Source: Rhynchonema sp. JSB1_4 (taxonomy: Eukaryota > Nematoda > Chromadorea > Monhysterida > Xyalidae). Taken from it: a stretch of DNA of 64,000 bases. Positions 23,525 through 34,020 of this stretch are shown piece by piece. Where the stretch lies: NCBI GenBank assembly GCA_030248065.1, contig JASAMV010003486.1, positions 1 to 64,000 on the forward strand, in the 5' to 3' direction. Position numbers and translations under genes: made by a program. The number at the start of each line of letters is the position of its first letter. Positions within the stretch are counted from its first letter, which is position 1. Under the pieces are notes generated by a model. The model made no database searches. It was not told where the DNA came from and saw only the letters and a program-made list of their open reading frames with translations.

Positions 23525-23773
23525 CGCATAAACGATTCAACCATGTGAAGACGTGGTTTCATGGCTGGTTTGATTAATGTTTGGTGTAGCATCTGAAGAA
23601 TGCCGAGGGCTTGCATTTATACATACAAAATGAAGATTACGAACAAAAAAAACGAAACCAATGAAGCACAGCCTGAAATTATACAATGGATGTTTTGGTC
23701 ACTAACGTAAACCATGGTGACGGACGGGGTTAACTAGTATGTACTCGGTAAAACAATCTTCCCGTACAGTAAT

Positions 23774-25091
23774 CTAATGAGATACATTCAAATTCAAGAA
23801 CCTAAAAGCGGCAGCTAAACAGGCAAGAAAGGACAATGGAATTGGTGATATTCGATTTTGCGCAATTGCAGCGTTGCAGCGATCGCCTTTGCACGTGCAC
23901 ATTCGCAATTTGACATTGAGATATGAATGTTTGCGTTGACTGGCCGGGAACTGAAAAATATCGAACACAATTCCCAATTTATCATAATAGATCTGAAGAT
24001 TTGAAGCAGAAAAACAAACGACGCACTTCAAATAAATCTGTCATTCGTTCGGTTCTACAACTGCTCACATGATCCACATATTGAATGGTTTTGTAGCGCC
24101 ATCTCAACTTCACAAGGTCCGTGAAACATCCGCGAACGTAAAGCGCGTCGATCTCGACTCCTGCACGTCAAAATAGACGATCTTTAAAGTGAAATCATAA
24201 AGGTATATACTCGTTGATCGGATAAGCCCGGTCTACCAACAGAAGATCGATTGCATTTATGTGATTGGTCCAATCGATCACATCAATTGGATCGGATCGG
24301 TCCATAGCTAACACATGAACACATTGATTCGATCGGTGATGCGAACCCGGTCGAATCTGATCACCAAGCGCTGTATTGCTTGTGACTGAATGGATACGAA
24401 CCCATGAACTTCGGTCTGAACATGAGCGATACACATTTGTGTTTGCAGGGCACGGTGGGCAGAGATCGTGCACTGGTGTCGCACGCCTCGGTGAAGATCT
24501 GTGGCTTTTTGTAGAAATGTTGCAGCAGATGCCAGTGCGCGCGCGCGAACGAATTCATACAGCTGACGCACTGGCGTTCCTGTGTAATTGGAGGGGTTGG
24601 TTGAACCGTAACAATGGTTGCAGGACTACAGGGACAGTAGGTAGAGATTTGGATTAGCGCCTATCGTGTTTAAAGTTCCTGGATCCCAAGTTTCTTTCAT
24701 GACATACCCCACACCAATTGCGCGAAAATGTGTCTGCCACACAGTTGGTGTGTATGGCAGAGCGGAATAGCCTGAGAAACCCCGTGGTAACCTAACCCTG
24801 GTCTCACTGTAATCTAAGTGCTTGCCTTTAGAGTCGACAGCGTTCTTGATGTTTCAGATGCTGGTTCTAGAGTAAATCAAAATGAACGGAATCGAAACCC
24901 GCCCTCAGGCATGTGCAACAAGCCTACAAATGTAGGCATCTGTCTATAACAATCAGCCTAACATTGAGTCCACGGCAACCAACCCCTGTGTCAATGTCGT
25001 GCACGGACACGGCAACAACACCCAACATGACCACACATGATAAATAATAGGAGAGCAGAGAATGGATGAAGATTAGATGTGATGGCAGCAT
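23774..25091 (-). CDS. Ly6/uPAR three-finger protein 3, ODR-2/HOT-like
   Basis: Read on the minus strand, the exons are 25091-24984 (tentative), 24579-24402, 24160-24027 and 23950-23774; these join in phase to 198 residues. The tentative first exon encodes a hydrophobic leader (YYLSCVVMLGVVAVSV). Exon 2 has CVSCMNSFARAHW and ends at the same codon phase as its paralogues. Exon 3 has LYVRGC and a CRTERMTDLFE segment with the same intron position as paralogue 2. Exon 4 has CTCKGDRCN and a hydrophobic tail. Paralogues 2 and 3 thus share intron positions that paralogue 1 lacks, so they are probably closer kin. The exon 1 assignment is weaker than the rest. Confidence 0.72.
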
Positions 25092-27090
25092 GGTATGGAT
25101 GGGAATTGCGTCGAAAATGCGGCTAGTCTCTGAAATGCGGTGCACATTAGATTTTTATGTACATTTAATTGTGAGACTCCTGATGTTGAATGAAACCACG
25201 ATTGGTCCAGAAACCGTGCGTGAAATGGCGGTCTGCATTTCCAGGGAGTGAACAAGCCCGTTTTATCGTACTATGTAGTTCAATGAAACACCCACTTTTG
25301 CAAACCGTGATGCAAGAAGGTCACCAGGAAATGTCGAGCCGCCCAATATCCGGGCTGAAACTGAAAGAGCGACGGATATGAGAATTTGTTGACAAGGCAC
25401 GCCAATGCGCTTTGAGCTTGGCACGATGTTTCGTGGGTTATAATCAGTTTTCCGTCTATTACGGAGCACGCTACGAATAGAAAACGCTATTTTGACGACA
25501 ATTGAGGACATTGAGTTTTATGTTTGGCTTTTGTAATGTGGACATCAATTGCACAAATGGGAGAACGAAAAAAATTGCTTTAGTTTACGACAGCAAGCAG
25601 GCTTGCCCGCTTTGTGTTCCGGGAACGCGCCTGAACCTACAGAATTGCAGCGGGGTTGACTGACGGCATGACATGAAATCCTCGGCAGGTTCACGCCTGC
25701 ATTCATAGTTTCTTTTAGCTGGCCGATGTTTCACTGGCGAAAATACTAAGCTACACCACCATAAAATTTAGAAATAATTTATGTCAGACTTGTATGAACA
25801 AAGGTGAAATCACTGTGCATTTGTCTTGTGTTCTCAGCTCGAATTATTGCACTGCTGTGTGACTCAATTGCGCACACGTGCGCCTTCAAAAGCATTTGTT
25901 CAAGCTCGAGTGAACAACCAGCTTCGAGCACTGCTGGAGACAGATTTGCAAGAAACTGTGCACTCGTACATGCTGGCTTCGAGCCCATCATAATTTGATT
26001 TCTGGTCCACTATGTACGTGTCTCTCTCATGCACAGCTGCACTTGGAACAAATATTAACAATTTTAGCATGGCTACTTACATACCTGGCAGTCTTTATGT
26101 GATAGACCTATACACGTACAATAACCTAATACAATGACTGTTCTCACTGTCAGCCGTGACCAAGTCGGGGGGCCAGAGTTCGGTAAAAACAGGATCGTTA
26201 CTACTTACCGGAACTATAATACTAAACGAACAAAACTTTGTGTCTTGTGCATGGTATAAGCAAACCATATGGATATTTTTTGCATATAGAAATTTGCGTT
26301 GGCATGCTTGGTCTGACATGCCATTCTCTAAAGAGAGGCACGCAGGGTCAATAAAGTCGGTTCATTGAGTACCATATTCTGCTGTAATTCTGGGCATGCC
26401 ACACCTTTGATATCTAGGGATATGCCTATACAGCAATACAGGGTCTCCCGACATGCCTTGTCATGTTTCTGCAACGTCCAGAAATATCTGCTCAATCAGT
26501 AAAGACAGGTAAGTTTTAGCAGAAAATGAGTAATATGCATGCGGACAGGCATAAATAGCGAGACGTCGACCATATAACATCGGCAAGTCGGTCTTTTCGG
26601 GGTTCCGCCCCCGAGCGCATGTTTTGTGCTGACAGGAAAAGTGCGTTCAACGACATGCATGCATGTTATTGCTTCCAGACGCGGCTGCCTAATTAATCTT
26701 TGCAGGTACAGCCATAAACTCATCGGAATCTTATGATCCGAACCGTTCTGCTGAAAATGAAACGAATAGGTGGAATTTGCAATATGATGGCAGCGGTGGA
26801 TGTCTTTGAAATAGTTCTTTAGCAATGGAAAATGTAAACGCACACACCAACCGATACACATGTCATAAAGGATCGTCCCCGCAATAATTGTCGACTCAGC
26901 CTGCGAGATCTCGTTCTCGACTTGGTGTTGAACCCATATGTTCGTCACGTCACGTGAGCCATCAAATTACAGTGAGTGGCATCATAAAAAACGCCAGTGG
27001 ATTCATATTGCGTGATGTTCAATCTTTTGCGTGATACTCATTTGCAACAATCGTGAGAAAAAAATGGAACGGGCATCAGAGGTGCCAGGG
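25092..27090. other. Intergenic stretch, no gene recognised
   Basis: A minus-strand frame at 26948-26496 stays open for 150 codons but shows no known domain. Nothing else is supported. Confidence 0.4.
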
Positions 27091-27095
27091 CTTAA

Positions 27096-27693
27096 GTGAC
27101 GTTGACAAAAGTTTGTAGACAAAAGTTGACAAGAGTGCAAGCAGCTGACTGTCGACCGCCATCTAGACATGGTCAGCGCGCAATTCCTGGCGGCAGCGCA
27201 ACTTCGAGAACATCCCTGCCACGAAACGACATCCGACCCTCACCCGAAAGCCAAACGTCGACCTACTCTTCAGTCCAAATTCGCGGAAGTTGTACAGCGC
27301 AACACCGTAATGACGAAGAAGAAGTACGACTAGGGCAAAATGCTGAAAGCGATCCACACCGACTTCGTCTCCCAGGACAAGGCGGCACTCAGCGTCAATC
27401 GGGTCCTGGGCACCAAACCACCTGACATCAACCCAGAAGAAGAGTCGCTGGATCGGCGTACAAGATGCACCCTGGCGCAATTACGCAGTGGTCACTGCCG
27501 CATGCTGAACTCATATCGCAATCGCATCGACCCAAACATACAAAACGTGTGCCTTCGATGCTGCACCGAGCCTGACACGGTCGAACATCTGTTTCGTTGC
27601 AAAAGCCGACCCGTATCCACGAGCCCAATCGATCTGTGGCGTAACCCGATCAAATGCGCAGAAGATCTGTCGGACATCTTCAGTCAACAATGA
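27096..27693 (+). pseudogene. 3' end of a Jockey-like non-LTR retrotransposon, 5'-truncated and decayed
   Basis: The frame at 27340-27693 encodes the familiar C-terminal region of insect-type LINE ORF2 proteins: RCTLAQLRSGHCRMLNSY, then RIDPNIQNVC, C.......TVEHLFRC and DLWRNP. The upstream part (27096-27340) continues the similarity in another frame, KPNVDLLFS, interrupted by stops. The reverse transcriptase is absent, so this is a 5'-truncated dead copy. Confidence 0.75.
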
Positions 27694-28022
27694 GACCACG
27701 ACAACCGAACGCTGGCTAACAACCAACCAACAAAAGTTTGTACAAAATAACTTGACAAACAGGTAGTTCATCCTGTCGTTGGCACGCAACCCAAGCTTAC
27801 GCTCGTTTGGGGTTACACAACCGTTACACTTTGTACGCGAGAACGTAACCACGCATTTGGGCGCAGAAACCGACTTTTTCGAGAAAGTGTACCGGTGCGC
27901 TCCCAAAACAGTCAAAGCTGAGCGGTGTACGAAACTGCTTGCTGTGTAGTTTTTCGAGCAGCTAGCTGTTTCCCTGTTTTAACTTTCCTCACCTAAGTCC
28001 TTGATCCCCTGAATCGGTAGAT

Positions 28023-28253
28023 ACTTCTTGACGCGTCAAGAAGTGTTTATTACGCGCGGCCGTAATGTACACTTCTTGACTACGTGTTGCCAAGAATGCC
28101 AGAAATAAATGCTGCGTCAAGAAGTGTGCGTTACGGCCGGCCGTGAAGACCACTTCTTGACTGTGTTTGTGTTGCCGATTGCCGAACGTGAGAAGCGATG
28201 TTTCAGCGTCAAGAAGTGTTGTTTACCACTGGGCGTAATGGCTGTTTCTTGAC
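28023..28253. repeat. Three tandem 46-nt hairpins with conserved stems
   Basis: Hairpins at 28035-28080, 28116-28161 and 28208-28253 are each 46 nt and start GTCAAGAAGTGT. The first two end CACTTCTTGAC, the third TTCTTGAC. Each loop contains a second inner stem (ATTACG/CGTAAT, TTACGGCC/GGCCGTGA, TTAC/GTAA). A fourth half-unit, ACTTCTTGAC, lies at 28023-28032. Between units 1 and 2, and 2 and 3, the linkers are 35 and 46 bp and share GTGTTGCC. Confidence 0.8.
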
Positions 28254-28439
28254 TATAGTGAATTTTGTGTAAATGCGCAGCACGCGTGTTTGCAGTATGA
28301 TCTATTATCATTGAATCCCGGGGTTGATTAATACTGCCGCCCGAGCTGACTCAATGAGAGAGAAATTTTGCGACACATCATCCGAAAATCAAGAGCAAGA
28401 GCAGAGCAAAGAAGAAAGAACCAGAGTCAGGCAGGGTAG

Positions 28440-29300
28440 CAGTGGTGTCGTTGGGAAATCAAAAAGTCAGGATACCGGATACCCAAAATCCAAAATTTTC
28501 GGATACCGGATCTTGTTAAAGGTCTTTGCAGTTTGCAGATAAAATTTGAATTTGAAAATTTGGATACCCAAAATGAAAAATCTCGAATACCAGGGGGGGT
28601 TGCTCCCTAAAATACCGTATTCCCTAAAATAGAGCCCCCCCAAAAATAGAGCCCCCCAAAAATACAGCCCCCCCCCTAAAAGGGGTCAGTGAAAAAATAG
28701 AGCCCCCCCAAAAATACAGCCCCCCCCAACTTGGAATTCCCCGCTTGGGGGTCGTAAAGTCAAGTTCTTGTATAAGACACCTTGTGTACAACGTTTGTGG
28801 TTGAGTATATGATGACGTAAAGCCTTTTATGGAAGATCTGCACCTAAAAACACTCAATAATGACCAGTAACACCCTGACAGAACTCCATTTTAGGGGTAT
28901 TTTTGGAACATTTTTTGAGATTTTGGGCAGCGAAAAAATACAGCCCCCCCAAAAATAGAGCCCCCCCCCCCAAAAATACAGCCCCCCCTAAAAGGGGTCA
29001 GTGAAAAAATACACCCCCCCTTGTATTTTAGGTTTTACAAGGGGGGTTGTTCAAAAAAGGTCAACCTTTTTAGAGAAAAATCGAGCAAAATCTGTGTTGA
29101 AAGCGCTAAAAATGGTTATTTTGTGGATAATGCTTGCGCCAGCAAGCGATTTTTGAGCATTTTGGAGGTAAAAATGGGCGATTTTTACGGTTTTCGGGTA
29201 GGATACCCCTGGACAAAAAGTCAGGATTCCGGATACCCCTGGGTGAAAAAATCAAGATACCGGATACTGATTACCGGATACTAGTAGGGGGTCTCCCCAA
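28440..29300. mobile_element. hAT-type MITE, CAGTGGTGTCGTTGGG family, copy A (interrupted, right end degraded)
   Basis: The left end matches the intact copies and the interior follows them, with CAGGATACCGGATACCC stretches. It is split by the TA-flanked element at 28615-29038. The right terminus near 29290-29315 has diverged and no target duplication could be matched. Confidence 0.65.
28615..29038. mobile_element. TA-flanked MITE, copy 1, nested in MITE copy A
   Basis: Starts CCGTATTCCCTAAAA after TA and ends TTTTAGGTTTTAC. The interior has GCCCCCCCAAAAATAC repeats and a conserved central block (28727-28900) shared with copy 2 at 31834-32223. The minus strand of that block is open in both copies (a frame starting MSVFRCRSSIKGF), which may be a remnant of coding sequence. 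Confidence 0.7.
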
Positions 29301-29341
29301 ATGATGGGTGGGCACAATACCCAATACCAATACCACCCAAT

Positions 29342-29848
29342 CAGAGGTGGGAATCGGGCCGGGTTACCTCGGCCCGGCCCGGCCCGACGAGGTCCGGGGG
29401 TCGGCCCGGCCCGGCCCGGCCCGACAGTTCGGGCCGGGAAGTCCGGCCCGGCCCGGCCCGACTTGGAAAAAAGTCGGCCCGGCCCGGCCCGGCCCGATTT
29501 TTTCGGCCCGACTTTTTCTGATGATATTTTGAAGCAATTTTTTTGGTGCAAAAATTACTGTTTTTTTGGTTTAAAAATACCTGATAATCATGGAAGTCGG
29601 TACAAATTTGCAGAATCGCGAGAAATTTTGGCAAATTTAGCCTAAAAAATCACGATTTTTTATTGAAATTCGATGATGTCGGGCCTTTTCGGGCCGGCCA
29701 CCCCGGCCCGGCCCGGCCCGACATTCCGAAAAGTCGGCCCGGCCCGGCCCGGCCCGACCGTTCGGGCCGGAAACCGCGGCCCGGCCCGGCCCGAACGTCG
29801 GGCCGGGCCGGGCCGGGCCGGGCCGGGCCGGCCCGATTCCCACCTCTG
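29342..29848. mobile_element. GC-rich hAT-type MITE, 507 bp
   Basis: Perfect terminal repeats CAGAGGTGGGAATCGGGCC are flanked by the exact 8-bp duplication CACCCAAT (29334-29341, 29849-29856). Both subterminal regions consist of reiterated CGGCCCGGCC and the middle is A/T-rich. No transposase. Confidence 0.92.
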
Positions 29849-29858
29849 CACCCAATAC

Positions 29859-30251
29859 CAGTGGTGTCGTTGGGAAATCAAAAAGTCAGGATACCGGATA
29901 CCCAAAATCCAAAATTTTCGGATACCGGATACCCAAAATGAAAAATCTCGGATACCAGGGGGGGTTGCTCCCCAAAATAAAAGATCTCGGATACCCAGAG
30001 GGGGTTGTTCAAAAAAAGGTCAATTTTTTAGAGGAAAATTGAGCAAAATTGGTGTTGGAAGCGCAAAAAATGGTCATTTTGCGCATTTTAGAGGTAAAAA
30101 TAGGCGATTTTTACGGTTTTCGGAAAAATTTTAGGGTAGGATACCCCTGGACAGAAAGTCAGGATACCGGATACCCCTGGGTGAAAAAATCAAGATACCG
30201 GATACCGGATACTAGGGGGGTAACCCCCCTTCCCCCCCAACGACACCACTG
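29859..30251. mobile_element. hAT-type MITE, CAGTGGTGTCGTTGGG family, copy B, 393 bp
   Basis: Terminal repeats CAGTGGTGTCGTTGGG are flanked by CCCAATAC on both sides (29851-29858, 30252-30259). The host sequence is the microsatellite, so part of the flank identity could be coincidence. Confidence 0.88.
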
Positions 30252-30323
30252 CCCAATACCAATACCAATACCAGTGTTTGTTTGGTATTGGTATTGGGTC
30301 TAATTCTGGTATTGGGTATTGGG

Positions 30324-30770
30324 CAGTGTTGGAGGTACTCTGGAGGGGGGATACCTTACCTACTGTACCGCGCTCGGAGAGGGGGGATACCTACTGTACC
30401 AGAGTCGATGGCCTGGGGGGAGTTATGTACCTAGGGGGGGGTGGGGGGGTTAGGTTTTTGGGTGAAAATTTTTGATGTGTTTATTATGTGTGGAATCGTG
30501 TGAAAACGTAGTATTTGCGCGCGCGAATTTCGGGTAATTTGAGGTAAAAACCACTGATTTTACACTAATTTTGGCCATTTTGGTAAAAAATTGGCACTTT
30601 TGGGGCAAAATCGGGGGGGGGGGATACCTACTGTACCGGGGTGAAAATCGGGGAGGATACTTACTGTACCATGCCAAACATCGGGGGGGATACCTACTGT
30701 ACCACCAGGCGAGGGGGATACCTACTGTACTGGGGGGCTGCCCCCCCAAACCCCCCCACCTCCAACACTG
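30324..30770. mobile_element. hAT-type MITE, CAGTGTTGGAGGT family, 447 bp
   Basis: The ends CAGTGTTGGAGGT and their reverse complement are flanked by GTATTGGG on both sides (30316-30323, 30771-30778). The interior repeats GGGATACCTACTGTACC about six times, three of them near the right end. Confidence 0.88.
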
Positions 30771-30785
30771 GTATTGGGTATTGGG

Positions 30786-31631
30786 CAGTGCTGTGGCTGG
30801 GGGGTCCCCCCAATGGTACCCATAGTAGTGGCTGGGGGGGGGGGGGGTTGGGGGGGGGGGGGTTACCCCCCTCTCAGTACTTACCTACCACAAAACCCGA
30901 GGGGGGGTTGGGGGGGGGGGTTGAGTACTTACCTCTCACAACTCCAAATCATACCTCTCACAAGCAATTTTATACCTTTTTGAGGCAAAAATCGGTGTTT
31001 TTCGACCTTATTTTCCCAAAAATCGCGCGCTCCGCGCGCAAACCCACCCATAATACCTATTTTTAGGCGATTTTCGGCGAAAATTTGGAAAAAGTGCTAT
31101 CTTTACCTCAATTTTTGGCCAAAATTGTATCACAAAAACGGTGTTTTTTCGCCTTTTTGGGTGACCAAAATCATACCTCTCACGCTTCCGGTCCCAACCC
31201 CGCATCATACTTACCTCCCACACATGGGCCTGCCACTACACTGATGGTACCCTACCCGCCCCGGCCTGGTACGCTACCCCCTACCCGCCCCGCTCTTGTA
31301 CCCTACCCGCCCCGCCCTGGTACCCTACCCGCCCCGATTTTTATCCCCAAAATGCCCATTTTTCGGTCAAAAATGCCCAAATTTCGACCGAAAACCCTAA
31401 AAAGTGCAAAAAATCTCGCGCTGCGCGCGATATATGCACTTTTTAGTACATAAAAACAGGCACCCGAAAAAACTTGTGTTGTACCCTACCCGCCCCGAAA
31501 AATCTCCCCCCCCCCCCCCCCCCCCAAACCGGATTACCCCCCCCAAAATCCCAGGTACACTACCCCCCTACCCGCCCCCATTTTTTCCACCAATGTACCC
31601 AACCCGCCCCCCAAAAGTAGCCCCAGCACAG
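30786..31631. mobile_element. hAT-type MITE, CAGTGCTGTGGCT family, copy D, 846 bp with nested insertion
   Basis: Left end CAGTGCTGTGGCTGG and right end, read inverted, CTGTGCTGGGGCTAC; flanks GTATTGGG on both sides (30778-30785, 31632-31639). Its right portion matches, inverted, the left portion of the copy at 33167-33976. Element 30821-31243 is inserted in it. The interior repeats GGTACCCTACCCGCCCC. Confidence 0.82.
30821..31243. mobile_element. hAT-type MITE nested in copy D, 423 bp
   Basis: The ends CATAGTAGTGGCTGG and, inverted, CAGTGTAGTGGCAGG are flanked by the exact 8-bp duplication ATGGTACC (30813-30820, 31244-31251). The left subterminal part is poly-G rich. Confidence 0.85.
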
Positions 31632-31833
31632 GTATTGGGTATTGGTATTGAAGCTGGCCTGGTATTGGTATTGGTATTGGGTTTGCCCAGGTATTGGGTC
31701 AAAACCAATACCCAATACTAATCCAGAAAAACCCAATACCAAACCCAATACCAAACCAATACCAAACCCAATACCAACTCAATACCAGACCAAAAACCCA
31801 ATACCAAACCAATACTAAGACCAATACCCAATA

Positions 31834-32223
31834 CCGTATTCCCTAAAATAGAGCCCCCAAAAATACAGCCCCCCCTAAAAGGGGTCAGTGAAAAAATAGA
31901 GCCCCCCCCCAAAAATACAGCCCCCCAACTGGGAATTCCACGCTTGGGGGTCGTAAAGTCAACTTCTTGTATAAGACACCTTGTGTACAACGTTTGTGGT
32001 TGAGTATATGATGACGTAAAGCCTTTTATGGAAGATCTGCACCTAAAAACACTCAATAATGACCAGTAACACCCTGACAGAACTCTATTTTAGAGGTATT
32101 TTTCAGAACATTTTTTGAGATTTTGGGCAGCGAAAAAATACAGCCCCCCCCAAAAAAAAATACAGCCCCCCTAAAAGGGGTCAGTGAAAAAATACAGCCC
32201 CCCTTGTGTTTTAGGTTTTACGG
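31834..32223. mobile_element. TA-flanked MITE, copy 2, 390 bp
   Basis: Starts CCGTATTCCCTAAAA and ends TTTTAGGTTTTACGG, with TA on both sides, inside the GGTATTGGG microsatellite. It is nearly identical in the central block to 28615-29038, including the open minus-strand frame. Confidence 0.8.
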
Positions 32224-32475
32224 TACCCAATACCAATACCAACCCAATACTCAATACCATACCAACCCAATACCAAACCCAATACCAGGCACTTCAGTAG
32301 TATTGATCTGGTATTGGGTATTGGTATTGGGTCTCAGCCGGTATTGGTATTGGGTATTGGTATTGGGTCACCAATTTGGTATTGGTATTAGGTATTGGGT
32401 ATTGGTACAGGGCCGGTATTGGTATTGGGTATTGGTATTGGGTGTTAAAGGTGGCATTGTGCCCAGGCCTACCCC

Positions 32476-32605
32476 AAATTCATCTATCTATCGTCAACAC
32501 TTTTTGATTCCATCCATCTAGCGTCAACACTTATGGGCAAATCTATCTATCGTCAACAAATTCTGGGAACAATCTGTCTATCGTCATCATCGTCAACAAC
32601 AATCG
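32476..32605. repeat. Short tandem repeat, about four units of 30-36 bp
   Basis: Degenerate units share ATCTATCTATCGTCAACA. Nothing else is recognisable around it. Confidence 0.6.
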
Positions 32606-33166
32606 ACCCCAAAATGAAACCGAAAAAAACGATAAAACCGGGTCCATCTGGGACGTGAAAAAAAACCGAAAAAACCTCAGCCTCAGGGAAACATCGGTCT
32701 TTTTTCAAGAACTTTTCCAATTTTTGACAGAGGTTGGGAAATATTTTTGTTCAGAAGAACTTTGGCCAAGCGCGGGCGATGTCAATGTGGGTGGCTTGTT
32801 TTAACTATTTTAGTCACGATAAGCATCAGTGGTGTAACTACCCAGGCGGGGCGGCAACCTACTGTACCACCCAAAATGCGGGGCGGCAACCTACCTACTG
32901 TACCAGCCGAGCTAGGGGGGAGGGTCGTACCACTTGGGGGGGGGGTCATATGGAAACCGAAATTTTTTATGTCTAAATACTGAAGAAAATGTGGCCTAAA
33001 ACACTAATTTCGCGCGCAGCGCGCGATTTTTCGCCTATTTGCAGACAAATATGCTAATTTTATGCAATTTTAAGCCAAAAATGAATGTTTTGGTTGAAAA
33101 GTTTGGTGGGGCGGCAACCTACCTACTGTACCAGGGGAGGGGCGGCAACCTACCTACTGTACCAGG

Positions 33167-33976
33167 CAGTGCTGTGGCTACTTTTGCGGGGCGGTTTGGG
33201 TAAATTGGTGTAAAAAATCGGGGCGGGTAGGGGGGTAGTGTACCTGGGATTTTGGGAGGGGGGAATCCGGCTTGGGGGGAGGGGGGAAGATTTTTCGGGG
33301 CGGGTAGGGTACAACACAAGAATTTTCGATGCGCTGTATTTTGGTACTAAAATGTACCTATATCTCGCGAGAGATTTTTTGCACTTTTTAGGGATTTCGG
33401 TAGAAATTTGGGCATTTTTGACCGAAAAATGGGGCATTTTGAGGGTAAAAATCGGGGCGGGTAGGGTACCAGTGCGGGGCGGGTAGGGGGGTAGGGTACC
33501 AGAGCGGGGCGGGTAGGGGGGTAGCGTACCAGGCCGGGGCGGGTAGGGTACCATTGGGGGCCCCCTATACTTGCGGGCCGAAAAAAAAACCGTTTTTTTT
33601 TTCGAAAAAAAACCGAAAAAAACCGAAATTTTTCCAAGTGGCAACTTTTGAAAAAAACGGTTTTTTTTCCAAAAATTTCCGAAATATTTTCAAAGGTTGC
33701 AAAAGGATGTTGTCAAAACCAATGTAAATCGGTGCTAAACAGTTCAAAATGAGCACTTTTTGATCTCCAAGTGCATTTTTAGCCTGTTTCAGGCCATTTC
33801 CTGACAAAATTTTCTCCAAAATAGCCGTTTTTGGACCATGGGTATCCTTAAGTACTGGAAAAATATTTGGAAAAAAACGGTTTTTTTTCGGAAAAAAAAC
33901 GGTTTTTTTCCAAAAATATATTTTGCGGAAAAATACGCAAGTATAGGCCCCCCCATCCCCCCCAGCCACAGCACTG
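33167..33976. mobile_element. hAT-type MITE, CAGTGCTGTGGCT family, copy E, 810 bp
   Basis: The terminal repeats CAGTGCTGTGGCT are flanked by the exact 8-bp duplication GTACCAGG (33159-33166, 33977-33984). Same family as 30786-31631, opposite orientation. It contains the nested element 33566-33945. Confidence 0.9.
33566..33945. mobile_element. Nested inverted-repeat element, 380 bp
   Basis: The ends TATACTTGCG and CGCAAGTATA are flanked by GGCCCCC on both sides. The subterminal sequence repeats AAAAACCG/CGGTTTTT. A 7- or 8-bp duplication suits a hAT-like origin. Confidence 0.7.
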
Positions 33977-34020
33977 GTACCAGGCGAGGGGCGGCAACCT
34001 ACCTACTGTACCTTGGGGGG

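Larger units (their letters stand above)
29315..32445. repeat. GGTATTGGG/CCCAATACC microsatellite, broken up by insertions
   Basis: Blocks at about 29315-29341, 29849-29858, 30252-30323, 30771-30785, 31632-31833 and 32224-32445 consist of GGTATTG and GGTATTGGG units, in both orientations. The repeat flips strand near 30275, near 31700 and near 32300. Between the blocks sit at least five separate mobile elements. Confidence 0.85.
32827..34020. mobile_element. Further hAT-like MITE (CAGTGGTGTAACTACC end), right border not found
   Basis: Starts CAGTGGTGTAACTACCC and repeats GGGGCGGCAACCTACCTACTGTACC about five times (partly after the nested copy). The 810-bp element at 33167-33976 interrupts it. 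I could not find its right terminus or a duplication, so only the left end is firm. Confidence 0.5.

Noticed and set aside
26496..26948. 150-codon minus-strand frame
   Set aside because: No recognisable motif, biased composition of random translation, no supporting splice structure.
28023..28253. CRISPR-like array
   Set aside because: Three palindromic units with irregular linkers in a eukaryotic genome; no uniform spacers and no cas genes.
29301..29941. Proline/arginine-rich ORFs on both strands
   Set aside because: Translations of CGGCCCGGCC repeats inside a MITE.
30571..31721. Glycine- or proline-rich ORFs
   Set aside because: Translations of poly-G and GTACC repeats in MITEs.
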